Part shown: piece after piece, positions 30,980 to 37,664 of the stretch
Position numbering within the stretch: position 1 is the first letter of the stretch
Layout of the letters: every line of letters begins with the position of its first letter
NCBI GenBank assembly: GCA_051859505.1
Contig: JBHYFN010000033.1
Location: forward strand, 1 to 41,081
Length of the DNA stretch: 41,081 nucleotides
Origin: JAFIEN01 sp051859505
GTDB taxonomy: Bacteria > Pseudomonadota > Alphaproteobacteria > Rhodobacterales > Rhodobacteraceae
Reading direction: 5' to 3'
Position numbers and translations under genes: made by a program
Notes under the pieces: model-generated
Seen by the model: only the letters and a program-made list of their open reading frames with translations
What the model was told of the DNA's origin: nothing
The model's database searches: none

Positions 30980-33322
30980 ATGGGGCAGGACGGTTCCGGC
31001 AAGGCGCGCGGCGGCACGGGTGACGGCAGGGCTGACGACAGGGCTGACGACAGGGCGCTTGGCGACAAGCTTGGCGGCAAGGCGCGAATGGACGAGGCCG
31101 CCGGCATGGCGGATGACGACGAGGCCGCCGGCATGGCGGATGGCGACGAGGCCGCCGGCAAGGGTGACGGCAAGGAAGCTGTGCCGACGGATCCCGCAAG
31201 CGCGCAACTGCCGGTCGAGGCGCTGACCGAGCAGGAAGCACAAAACGAGCTTGCCCGTCTGGCGCGCGAGATCGCGCAGGCAGATCGTGCCTATCACACC
31301 GACGACGCGCCCGAGATCAGCGATGCCGACTATGATGCCCTCAAGCGGCGCAATGCTGCGATCGAGGCGCGCTTCCCGCAACTGATCCGCGACGACAGCC
31401 CTTCGGGCAAGGTCGGAGCCGCCCCGGGCGAGGGGTTCTCGAAGGTTCGCCATGCGGTGCGGATGCTCAGCCTCGAGAATGCCTTTGCGGCCGAAGAGGT
31501 GATCGATTTCGACACGCGCATCCGCCGCTACCTCAACCTCTCGCCCAGCGACGCCCTGACCTATACGGCAGAGCCCAAGATCGACGGCCTGTCGCTGTCG
31601 CTGCGCTATGAGGGCGGGCAGCTGGTGCAGGCCGCGACAAGGGGGGATGGCGAGACGGGCGAGAATGTCACCGCCAATGCCCGCACCATCGCCGACATTC
31701 CGCACCGCCTGACTGGCGCGCCCGAAACCCTTGAAGTGCGCGGCGAGGTCTATATGAGCCACGCCGATTTCGCCGCCCTCAACACCCGGCAGGAGGCGGC
31801 CGGGGGCAAGACCTTTGCCAATCCGCGCAATGCCGCGGCGGGTTCGCTCCGCCAGCTGGACGCCACCATCACCGCCGCGCGCCCGCTGCGCTTTTTCGCC
31901 TATGCCTGGGGCGAGGTTTCCGAACCGCTCGCCCCGACCCAGTTCGAGGCCATCGCCCGCCTGGCCGATCTTGGCTTCGTGACCAATCCCCTGACCACGC
32001 GCTGCGACGGCCCCGCGGCGCTGCAGGCCCATTACGCCCGGATCGAGGCACAGCGCGCGACGCTGGGCTATGATATCGACGGGGTGGTCTACAAGGTCGA
32101 CGATCTGTCGCTGCAGCGCCGGCTAGGCTTTCGCTCGGCCACGCCCCGCTGGGCCATCGCCCACAAATTTCCCGCCGAACGCGCCTGGACCCGGCTTGCC
32201 GCCATCGACATTCAGGTGGGCCGGACCGGCGCGCTTTCGCCCGTGGCGCGGCTTGATCCGGTGACGGTCGGGGGGGTGGTCGTGTCGAATGCGACCTTGC
32301 ATAACGAGGATTACATCGCCGGGCGATCTGCCACCGGCGCCCCGATCCGGGGCGGCCGCGACATCCGCGTCGGCGATTGGGTCGAGGTGTATCGCGCGGG
32401 CGACGTGATCCCCAAGATCCGCGATCTGGACCTGACCCGCCGCCCCGAAGATGCGGCGGCCTATGTGTTTCCCGATCACTGCCCCGAATGCGGGTCAGAG
32501 GCGATCCGCGACCCCGGAGATGCCGTCCGGCGCTGCACCGGGGGCATTATCTGCCCGGCGCAAGCGGTTGAAAAGCTCAAGCATTTCGTCAGCCGCGGCG
32601 CTTTCGACATCGAGGGACTGGGGGCGAAGCAGATCGAGATGTTCTTTGCCGATGCGGATCTGCCGATCCGCGAACCGGCCGATATCTTTACCCTGGCCGC
32701 GCGGGATGCGGCCAATCTCGCCAAGCTGAAGAACCGCGACGGCTTTGGCGAAAAGAGCGTGAAGAACCTCTTTCAAGCGATTGACGAAAAGCGGAAAATC
32801 CCTCTGGCCCGGCTGCTGTTCGCGCTGGGGATCCGGCATCTGGGCGAAAGCGGCTCGGCGCTTCTGGCACAGCATTACGGCAGCTGGGCCCGACTGTCCG
32901 AGGCGATGGGCGCCGCGCGGATCGGCGAAGGGCCGGAATGGGAGGAACTGCTCTCGATCGACGGGGTCGGCGCGGTCATGGCGACCTCGATCATCACCAC
33001 CTTCCATCAGGAGGCCGAGCGCGCCTCGATCGACCGGCTGGTCGCCCAGCTTGAGGTGCAGGAGGCCGCCCGCCCCGACACCAGCGGCAGCCCGATCGCC
33101 GGCAAGACGGTGGTTTTCACCGGCACGCTGGAAAAGATGACCCGGGCCGAGGCCAAGGCCCGGGCCGAGGCGCTGGGGGCCAAGGTCGCCGGATCGGTCA
33201 GCGCGCGGACCGATCTGGTTGTCGCGGGGCCGGGCGCGGGGTCGAAGGCGAAACAGGCGGCCAGCCTCGGGATCGAGACGATCGACGAGGAGGCCTGGCT
33301 GGCCCTGATCGGCGCGGCATGA
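30980..33322 (+). CDS. ligA: NAD-dependent DNA ligase with long repeat-built N-terminal extension
   Basis: 780 residues from ATG 30980. It seals nicks with NAD in replication and repair. The adenylated lysine is Lys200 in AEPKIDGL; in Escherichia coli it is Lys115, so about 85 residues are added in front. The extension is low complexity (DDRADDRA, then DEAAGMADDDEAAGMADGD), encoded by 12-bp (31021-31056) and 27-bp (31091-31171) tandem repeats; in-frame ATGs at residues 37, 43 and 52 could also be starts, but none lies closer to the Ia domain. After that the usual order: Ia, nucleotidyltransferase, OB, four-cysteine zinc motif (CPECGSEA ... RRCTGGIIC), helix-hairpin-helix and BRCT (about 700-780). 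recG overlaps by 4 bp. Confidence 0.96.
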   Translation: MGQDGSGKARGGTGDGRADDRADDRALGDKLGGKARMDEAAGMADDDEAAGMADGDEAAGKGDGKEAVPTDPASAQLPVEALTEQEAQNELARLAREIAQADRAYHTDDAPEISDADYDALKRRNAAIEARFPQLIRDDSPSGKVGAAPGEGFSKVRHAVRMLSLENAFAAEEVIDFDTRIRRYLNLSPSDALTYTAEPKIDGLSLSLRYEGGQLVQAATRGDGETGENVTANARTIADIPHRLTGAPETLEVRGEVYMSHADFAALNTRQEAAGGKTFANPRNAAAGSLRQLDATITAARPLRFFAYAWGEVSEPLAPTQFEAIARLADLGFVTNPLTTRCDGPAALQAHYARIEAQRATLGYDIDGVVYKVDDLSLQRRLGFRSATPRWAIAHKFPAERAWTRLAAIDIQVGRTGALSPVARLDPVTVGGVVVSNATLHNEDYIAGRSATGAPIRGGRDIRVGDWVEVYRAGDVIPKIRDLDLTRRPEDAAAYVFPDHCPECGSEAIRDPGDAVRRCTGGIICPAQAVEKLKHFVSRGAFDIEGLGAKQIEMFFADADLPIREPADIFTLAARDAANLAKLKNRDGFGEKSVKNLFQAIDEKRKIPLARLLFALGIRHLGESGSALLAQHYGSWARLSEAMGAARIGEGPEWEELLSIDGVGAVMATSIITTFHQEAERASIDRLVAQLEVQEAARPDTSGSPIAGKTVVFTGTLEKMTRAEAKARAEALGAKVAGSVSARTDLVVAGPGAGSKAKQAASLGIETIDEEAWLALIGAA
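31021..31056 (+). repeat. 12-bp tandem repeat, three units, in ligA
   Basis: TGACGGCAGGGC at 31021, then TGACGACAGGGC twice (31033, 31045). Lies in the N-terminal extension of LigA. Confidence 0.85.
31091..31171 (+). repeat. 27-bp tandem repeat, three units, in ligA
   Basis: Units at 31091, 31118 and 31145 begin GACGAGGCCGCCGGCATGGC; units one and two differ by one base, the third diverges at its end. Each encodes DEAAGMADD-type nine residues. Confidence 0.9.
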
Positions 33323-35412
33323 GCGGGGGGCGGCCCGAAATCCTCTGGCCGCTGTTCGCGGAACTGACCTGCCTGCCCGGCATCGGCCCGCGCACTGCGG
33401 CGGCGCTGGCGCCCTCGGGCCTCGAGAAACCGCGCGACCTGCTGTTCACGCTGCCCCATACCGGAACCGACCGCGCGCTGCGGCCGACGATTCGCGGGGT
33501 CGTTCCGCCGGCCACGGTGACGGTCGCGGTCACGGTCGGGCTGCATCAGCCGCCCCGCTCGAAAGGCGGGCCGTATCGGGTGACGGTCGAGGATGCGGGC
33601 ACCGCGTTCCAGATCGTCTATTTCAACGCCCGCGGCGATTACCTGCAGAAGCTTCTGCCGACGGGGCAGCGCAGGGTGGTTTCGGGCAAGCTCGAGCTGT
33701 TCGACGGGATCGCCCAGATGGTGCATCCCGACCATGTGTTGCCCGAGAGCGAGGCCGACGAGATCCCCGCCTATGAGCCGGTCTATCCGCTGCATGGCGG
33801 GGTGACGCAGCGGCTGATGTTCCGGGCGACGCGCGGGGCGCTGGCGCTTGCCCCCGATCTGGCCGAATGGATCGACCCCGGCCAGATGGCCCGCGCCCGC
33901 TGGCCCGGCTGGCGCGCGGCGCTTGAAGCTGCGCATGGGCCGCGGGGCGGTGCCGATCTGGCCGCCACGGCGCCCGCGCGCGAGAGGCTGGCCTATGACG
34001 AGCTATTCGCGCATCAGGTCACGCTGGCGCTGGCCCGGGCGCGGGTCCGGCGCGGCAAGGGGCGGCAGACGGTCGGGGACGGGCGGCTGCGGGCGGCGGT
34101 TCTGGCGCGGCTGCCCTACAGGCCCACCGCCGCCCAGAGCCGCGCGGTCAAGGAGATCGCGCAGGACATGGCCGCGCCCGGGCGGATGACGCGGCTTTTG
34201 CAGGGCGATGTGGGCTCGGGCAAGACGCTGGTGGCGCTGATGGCGCTTCTGGTCGCGGTCGAGGCGGGCGGGCAGGGCGCGATGATGGCTCCGACCGAGA
34301 TCCTGGCCCGCCAGCATTTCGACGGGCTGGCCCCTCTCGCGGCCGAGGCGGGGGTGCGGATCTCGCTGCTGACGGGCCGCGACAAGGGCAAGGAGCGGCA
34401 GGCCAGGCTGGACGATCTCGCCGCGGGGCGGATCGACATTCTGGTGGGCACGCATGCCCTGTTTCAGAAGGATGTGATCTTTGCCGATCTGCGGCTGGCC
34501 ATCGTGGACGAGCAGCACCGCTTCGGCGTGGCGCAGCGGATGGAGCTGGCGGAAAAGGGCATCCATGCGGATGTTCTGGTGATGACGGCGACGCCGATTC
34601 CGCGCAGCCTTGCGCTGGCGCAATATGGCGACATGGACCTGTCGGTGCTGGACGAAAAGCCGCCCGGCCGCAGCCCGGTGACGACGGCGCTGGTGTCGGC
34701 TGCGCGGATGGGCGAGGTGGTCGAGCATCTGCGCCGCGCCGTGGCCGAGGGGCGGCAGGCCTATTGGGTTTGCCCGCTGGTCGAGGAGAGCGAGACGAGC
34801 CACCGCACCGCGGCCGAAGAGCGCTTCAAGCGGTTGCGGGCGGCCCTGGGCGAGGGGGTCGTGGGGCTGGTCCATGGCCAGTTGCCGCCGGCCGAAAAGG
34901 ATGCGGCCATGGCGGATTTCGCGGCCGGGCGCAGCCGGGTTCTTGTGGCGACGACGGTGATCGAGGTGGGGGTGAATGTGCCCAATGCCTCGATCATGGT
35001 GATCGAGGGGGCGGAAGGCTTCGGGCTGGCGCAACTGCATCAGCTGCGGGGGCGGGTGGGGCGCGGGGCGGCGCAATCGACCTGTCTTCTGCTGTTCCAG
35101 CCGCCATTGTCGGAGGCCGGCCGCCGCCGGCTCGAGATCCTGCGCGAGACGGAGGACGGGTTCCGCATCGCCGAAGAGGATTTGGCGATGCGGGGGGCGG
35201 GCGACATGATCGGCGTGGCCCAGTCCGGGCTGCCGCGGTTCCGCATCGCCGATCTGGAGCGGCAGGCCGGGCTGATGGCCGTGGCCCAGAGCGATGCGCG
35301 CAAGCTGCTGGCCGAGGATCCGGGGCTTGAAGGGGCACGGGGCCAGGCGGCGCGGGTGCTGTTGTGGCTGATGGAACAGGACAGGGCGATCCGGTTGATC
35401 GGCGTCGGGTGA
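33319..35412 (+). CDS. recG: ATP-dependent DNA helicase RecG
   Basis: 697 residues, full length. It reverses stalled forks and migrates Holliday junctions. The N-terminal wedge/OB domain (about 50-145) is followed by helicase domain 1 with Walker A GDVGSGKT (296-303) and the DEQHRFG box (397-403), then TATPIPRSLALAQYGDMDLS and helicase domain 2 with TTVIEVGVNVPNAS and QLHQLRGRVGRG. The start ATGA overlaps the ligA stop, so the two repair genes are co-translated. After its stop come an inverted repeat and the candidate SOS-box unit. Confidence 0.97.
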   Translation: MSGGRPEILWPLFAELTCLPGIGPRTAAALAPSGLEKPRDLLFTLPHTGTDRALRPTIRGVVPPATVTVAVTVGLHQPPRSKGGPYRVTVEDAGTAFQIVYFNARGDYLQKLLPTGQRRVVSGKLELFDGIAQMVHPDHVLPESEADEIPAYEPVYPLHGGVTQRLMFRATRGALALAPDLAEWIDPGQMARARWPGWRAALEAAHGPRGGADLAATAPARERLAYDELFAHQVTLALARARVRRGKGRQTVGDGRLRAAVLARLPYRPTAAQSRAVKEIAQDMAAPGRMTRLLQGDVGSGKTLVALMALLVAVEAGGQGAMMAPTEILARQHFDGLAPLAAEAGVRISLLTGRDKGKERQARLDDLAAGRIDILVGTHALFQKDVIFADLRLAIVDEQHRFGVAQRMELAEKGIHADVLVMTATPIPRSLALAQYGDMDLSVLDEKPPGRSPVTTALVSAARMGEVVEHLRRAVAEGRQAYWVCPLVEESETSHRTAAEERFKRLRAALGEGVVGLVHGQLPPAEKDAAMADFAAGRSRVLVATTVIEVGVNVPNASIMVIEGAEGFGLAQLHQLRGRVGRGAAQSTCLLLFQPPLSEAGRRRLEILRETEDGFRIAEEDLAMRGAGDMIGVAQSGLPRFRIADLERQAGLMAVAQSDARKLLAEDPGLEGARGQAARVLLWLMEQDRAIRLIGVG

Positions 35413-35426
35413 CGCGGTCGGGGTCG

Positions 35427-35476
35427 GTGGGCTTTGCCCACCCTACCGGCGGTAGGGTGGGTGCAACCCACCCTAC
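35427..35476. repeat. Inverted repeat, GTAGGGTGGG family, copy 2
   Basis: Contains CCCACCCTAC, GTAGGGTGGG and CCCACCCTAC again, so two mutually exclusive hairpins are possible: an outer one with 35428-35447 and 35450-35469 (imperfect) and a perfect 10-bp stem 35452-35461/35467-35476 with loop TGCAA. It begins 15 bp after the recG stop codon and resembles the element at 45-96. Confidence 0.75.
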
Positions 35477-35508
35477 AGGTCACGCAGCCGTCTTGCGGAA
35501 CTCAGAAT

Positions 35509-35523
35509 GTTCTTAAAAAGTTC
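35509..35523 (+). promoter_or_regulatory. LexA (SOS) box, alphaproteobacterial type
   Basis: GTTCTTAAAAAGTTC: two direct GTTC half-sites seven bases apart, the arrangement known for LexA of Rhodobacter and other alphaproteobacteria. The AT-rich spacer contrasts with the GC-rich surroundings. It could overlap a promoter (TTGCGG at 35493, TAAAAA at 35514, 15-bp spacer, weak). The next gene downstream is a 40-residue membrane protein starting at 35585. Confidence 0.65.
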
Positions 35524-35584
35524 TTTACACGGCGCGCAGGTTGTGAGAACAAAGAGGCAACAAGAGAGAACAAAGGAGCATCCC

Positions 35585-35707
35585 ATGGCCAAGGATATTC
35601 GCGACGCCTTTCTTCGGTCCCGTCGGACCCTGGTGCCGGATGCGGCCGGTGTTCTGGCCCTTGGCCTCTTGCTGATCGGCGCCCTGCGCCTTGCCGCCGT
35701 CTATTGA
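35585..35707 (+). CDS. Small single-TM protein under a LexA-type box
   Basis: 40 residues, family not recognised. The N-terminal half is charged (MAKDIRDAFLRSRRTLVPD, five Arg/Lys before the membrane), the C-terminal half is one hydrophobic helix (AAGVLALGLLLIGALRLAAVY without its first two residues), ending the protein at Tyr40. Positive-inside rule predicts the N-terminus in the cytoplasm. AAAGGAG precedes the ATG by six bases, a strong ribosome site. Upstream by 61 bp lies a LexA-type box, downstream a strong terminator, so it looks like a one-gene damage-inducible unit. By architecture it recalls SidA of Caulobacter (a tiny SOS-induced division inhibitor), but no sequence match is claimed. 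Confidence 0.7.
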   Translation: MAKDIRDAFLRSRRTLVPDAAGVLALGLLLIGALRLAAVY

Positions 35708-35801
35708 GTTTCTGCCTGCGCTTTCCCGCCCCGCGGTCGTTCGGGTTCCTGCCTGACCCGACCTGTCCACCCGCCGGGCCCTGATGGAAACGCTGTCCCT
35801 G

Positions 35802-35839
35802 CCGCCGCCATGCGTGATCCGCATGTGCGGCGGTTTTTT
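35802..35839 (+). terminator. Rho-independent terminator after the 40-residue gene
   Basis: Stem CCGCCGCCATGCG pairs with CGCATGTGCGGCGG (one bulged base) around loop TGATC, followed by TTTTTT at 35834-35839. The clearest intrinsic terminator of the window. The last bases abut the stop codon of the minus-strand scaffold gene. Confidence 0.85.
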
Positions 35840-36290
35840 ATGCTTTCCGGGGGCTGCGCGCCTGTTCGAGCGCGTCGATCGTGGCGTCAAAGGCCAGCAG
35901 GATCGAGGCATGCCGGTTGCGGTAGTCGCGCGCGGGCGCCAGCACCTCGAGCCCGTCGAACGGGGCTGCGGGCGGTGGGGCGCCGTCCTTGAGCATGGCG
36001 CGCAGCTCATCGCGGCCTTTGCGGATCTGGGCCTCGGACAGGCCGACCACGGCCCCGCCCACGATGGAGGCCGCCGCCTGACCCAGGGCGCAGGCGCGGA
36101 CCTCTTGCCCGTAATCGCTGATCACGCCGTCCTGCAGAGTCAGATCCACCGTCACGGTCGAGCCGCAAAGCGGCGCGCGGGCGCGGGCGGTGGCATCGGG
36201 GGCGGCAAGCCGGGTGGTGCGCGGCATCGCGGCGGCCAGGGCGAGGATCCGGGCGGAGTAGAGTTTGACAAGATCGCTGTCGCTGGGCAT
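35838..36290 (-). CDS. IscU/NifU-like iron-sulfur scaffold family protein
   Basis: 150 residues from ATG 36290; an upstream open stretch is repeat sequence. It matches the NifU-N/IscU/SufU fold: APLCGSTVTVDL (Cys42), EVRACALGQAAASI (Cys67) and the following helices. True scaffolds use three cysteines; the expected third, near RNRHASILLAFDA, is His here, so cluster assembly capacity is doubtful, or His serves as ligand. No sufBCDS or isc genes are beside it. It faces hisI divergently. Rhodobacterales often carry such a stand-alone protein next to hisI; its role is not established. Confidence 0.8.
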   Translation of the reverse strand: MPSDSDLVKLYSARILALAAAMPRTTRLAAPDATARARAPLCGSTVTVDLTLQDGVISDYGQEVRACALGQAAASIVGGAVVGLSEAQIRKGRDELRAMLKDGAPPPAAPFDGLEVLAPARDYRNRHASILLAFDATIDALEQARSPRKA

Positions 36291-36294
36291 CGCC

Positions 36295-36349
36295 TGTCCT
36301 TTGGGGGTGTCCTTAGGAGGTTGTCCTGAGGGGGTTTGTCCTTTGGGCC
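36295..36349. repeat. TGTCCT tandem repeat, four units, in a divergent intergenic region
   Basis: TGTCCT followed by purine-rich sequence (TTGGGGG, TAGGAGGT and similar) recurs at 36295, 36308, 36322 and 36337, spacing 13, 14 and 15 bp. It lies between the scaffold-like gene and hisI and would contain parts of their leaders. Confidence 0.75.
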
Positions 36350-36396
36350 TCTGCCGACTAGATAGGCCGGATCGGCAGTCAACCAAAGGGGGGCAG

Positions 36397-36879
36397 ATGT
36401 CCTTTGATCCGAAAAGCCTGCGCTTCGATGCGGCGGGGTTGATCCCGGTGATCGCGCAGGAGGCGGAGACCGGCGAGGTTCTGATGCTGGCCTGGATGTC
36501 GGCCGAGGCGGTGGCGCGGACGCTGGAGACGGGGCGGGTGACCTATTGGTCGCGCTCGCGCCAGGCGTTCTGGGTCAAGGGAGAGACCTCGGGCCATGTG
36601 CAGGAACTGGTCGAGATGCGGATCGATTGTGATCGGGATTGCCTGCTGGTGCTGGTGCGCCAGACCGGGCCGGCCTGTCATACGGGGCGGCGGAGCTGTT
36701 TTTTCACCGCGCTGCGCGAGGGGGGCGAGGTGGTTCTGGACGGGGCGGTCGAGGGGGCTCTGCCCCCCGGCCCTGACGGGCCACCCCCCGGGATATTTGA
36801 GAACAAAAGAAGCCAAGGGGCGGGTCAGAGGCCGAGGCGGCTGCGAATCTCGGCCGGGGTGGTGCCTTCGGCGCGGTAG
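36397..36879 (+). CDS. hisI: Phosphoribosyl-AMP cyclohydrolase with repeat-derived C-terminal tail
   Basis: 160 residues; the family is usually about 120-135. It opens the purine ring of PR-AMP in histidine synthesis (third step), as a dimer with zinc and magnesium. Metal residues are visible: Asp77, Cys78, Asp79, Asp81 (RIDCDRDC), Cys94-His95 and Cys101 (GPACHTGRRSC). The conserved part ends near residue 117 (GEVVLDG). From about 119 the frame runs through the dispersed 61-nt element (36753-36813) and then antisense into the end of gluQ, overlapping it by 55 bp. The tail is therefore likely accidental read-through, not a domain. Confidence 0.93.
   Translation: MSFDPKSLRFDAAGLIPVIAQEAETGEVLMLAWMSAEAVARTLETGRVTYWSRSRQAFWVKGETSGHVQELVEMRIDCDRDCLLVLVRQTGPACHTGRRSCFFTALREGGEVVLDGAVEGALPPGPDGPPPGIFENKRSQGAGQRPRRLRISAGVVPSAR
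36753..36813 (-). repeat. Dispersed 61-nt 3'-flanking element, copy B
   Basis: Same as copy A at 7321-7381, 55 of 61 identical by my count. The inner stem is GGCCC/GGGCC here against GGGCC/GGCCC there, a compensated pair change. It starts 11 nt after the gluQ stop codon (minus strand) and in the same orientation as copy A after dppC. The convergent hisI gene reads through it. Confidence 0.85.
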
Positions 36880-37664
36880 AGCGCGAGGGCGCGGGCATCG
36901 TCGCGTTTGGCAAGGCGGCGGCCCGTGTCGTCGCGGATCAGCCGGTGGTGGTGGTAGATCGGGACGGGCAGGTCGAGAAGCGCCTGCAGCAGGACATGGA
37001 TCGGGGTGGCGGGGAAGAGATCCTCGCCGCGCGTCACATGGGTGACGCCCTGGGCGGCATCATCCAGCACGACCGCGAGATGGTAGGAGGTGCCGAAGTC
37101 GCGCCGGGCGAGGACCGGGTCGCCGATGGTGTGGATCATGGCGTGCGCGTCGAGGCGGTGGTGGCCGGCATGGGCGGGGCCGGTTTCGGTGAAGGTGCGG
37201 GGGCCCGCGCGTTCGAGCGCGCGGGCGAGATCGAGGCGGAGGGCGGTCTGGGGCAGGCTGGCGGGGCGGGGCTTTTGCCGGCAGGTGCCGGGATAGACGA
37301 TGCCGTCGGGGCCCTGGAGGGGGGCGCCTTCCTGGGGGGCGGAGGCGGCCTCGAGAATGTCGCGCCGGGTGCAGTGGCAGGGGTATAGGAGGCCGCGCGA
37401 CCACAGCGCGCTTAGCGCGGCGCGATAGGCGGGCAGGCGGTCGGACTGGCGCAGGACCGGCCGCGGCCAAACGAGGCCGAGCCAGGTCAGATCCTCGTCG
37501 ATGGCGCGTTCCCAGTGCGGCCGGGCGCGGGTCTGGTCGATATCCTCGATCCGCAACAGGAATGTGCCGCCCGCCTTGCGGGCCATGTCATGGGCGATGA
37601 GGGCGGAATAGGCATGGCCCAGGTGCAGCGGGCCGGTGGGGGACGGCGCGAAGCGCGTGATCAT
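36825..37664 (-). CDS. gluQ: Glutamyl-Q tRNA(Asp) synthetase
   Basis: 279 residues. A glutamyl-tRNA-synthetase paralogue without anticodon domain that attaches glutamate to queuosine in tRNA-Asp. Class I signatures: FAPSPTGPLHLGHAYSAL (HIGH as HLGH, 14-17) and the KMSKS-like RRLAKRDDAR near the C-terminus. Zinc ligands are in YPCHCTRRD and PGTC. It ends about where the catalytic domain ends in GluRS, as expected. The ATG overlaps the stop of trmFO by 4 bp, so both tRNA-modification genes are coupled. Its 3' end overlaps the hisI tail and is followed by the dispersed element. Confidence 0.94.
   Translation of the reverse strand: MITRFAPSPTGPLHLGHAYSALIAHDMARKAGGTFLLRIEDIDQTRARPHWERAIDEDLTWLGLVWPRPVLRQSDRLPAYRAALSALWSRGLLYPCHCTRRDILEAASAPQEGAPLQGPDGIVYPGTCRQKPRPASLPQTALRLDLARALERAGPRTFTETGPAHAGHHRLDAHAMIHTIGDPVLARRDFGTSYHLAVVLDDAAQGVTHVTRGEDLFPATPIHVLLQALLDLPVPIYHHHRLIRDDTGRRLAKRDDARALALYRAEGTTPAEIRSRLGL

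Noticed and set aside
31021..31171. CRISPR-like array in the ligA leader
   Set aside because: Units are directly adjacent without unique spacers and are in frame inside a gene; it is a tandem repeat. The other arrays of the window fail for the same reason.
36397..36879. HisI-HisE fusion or extra C-terminal domain
   Set aside because: The additional residues correspond to the dispersed element and antisense gluQ, with no HisE-like sequence.
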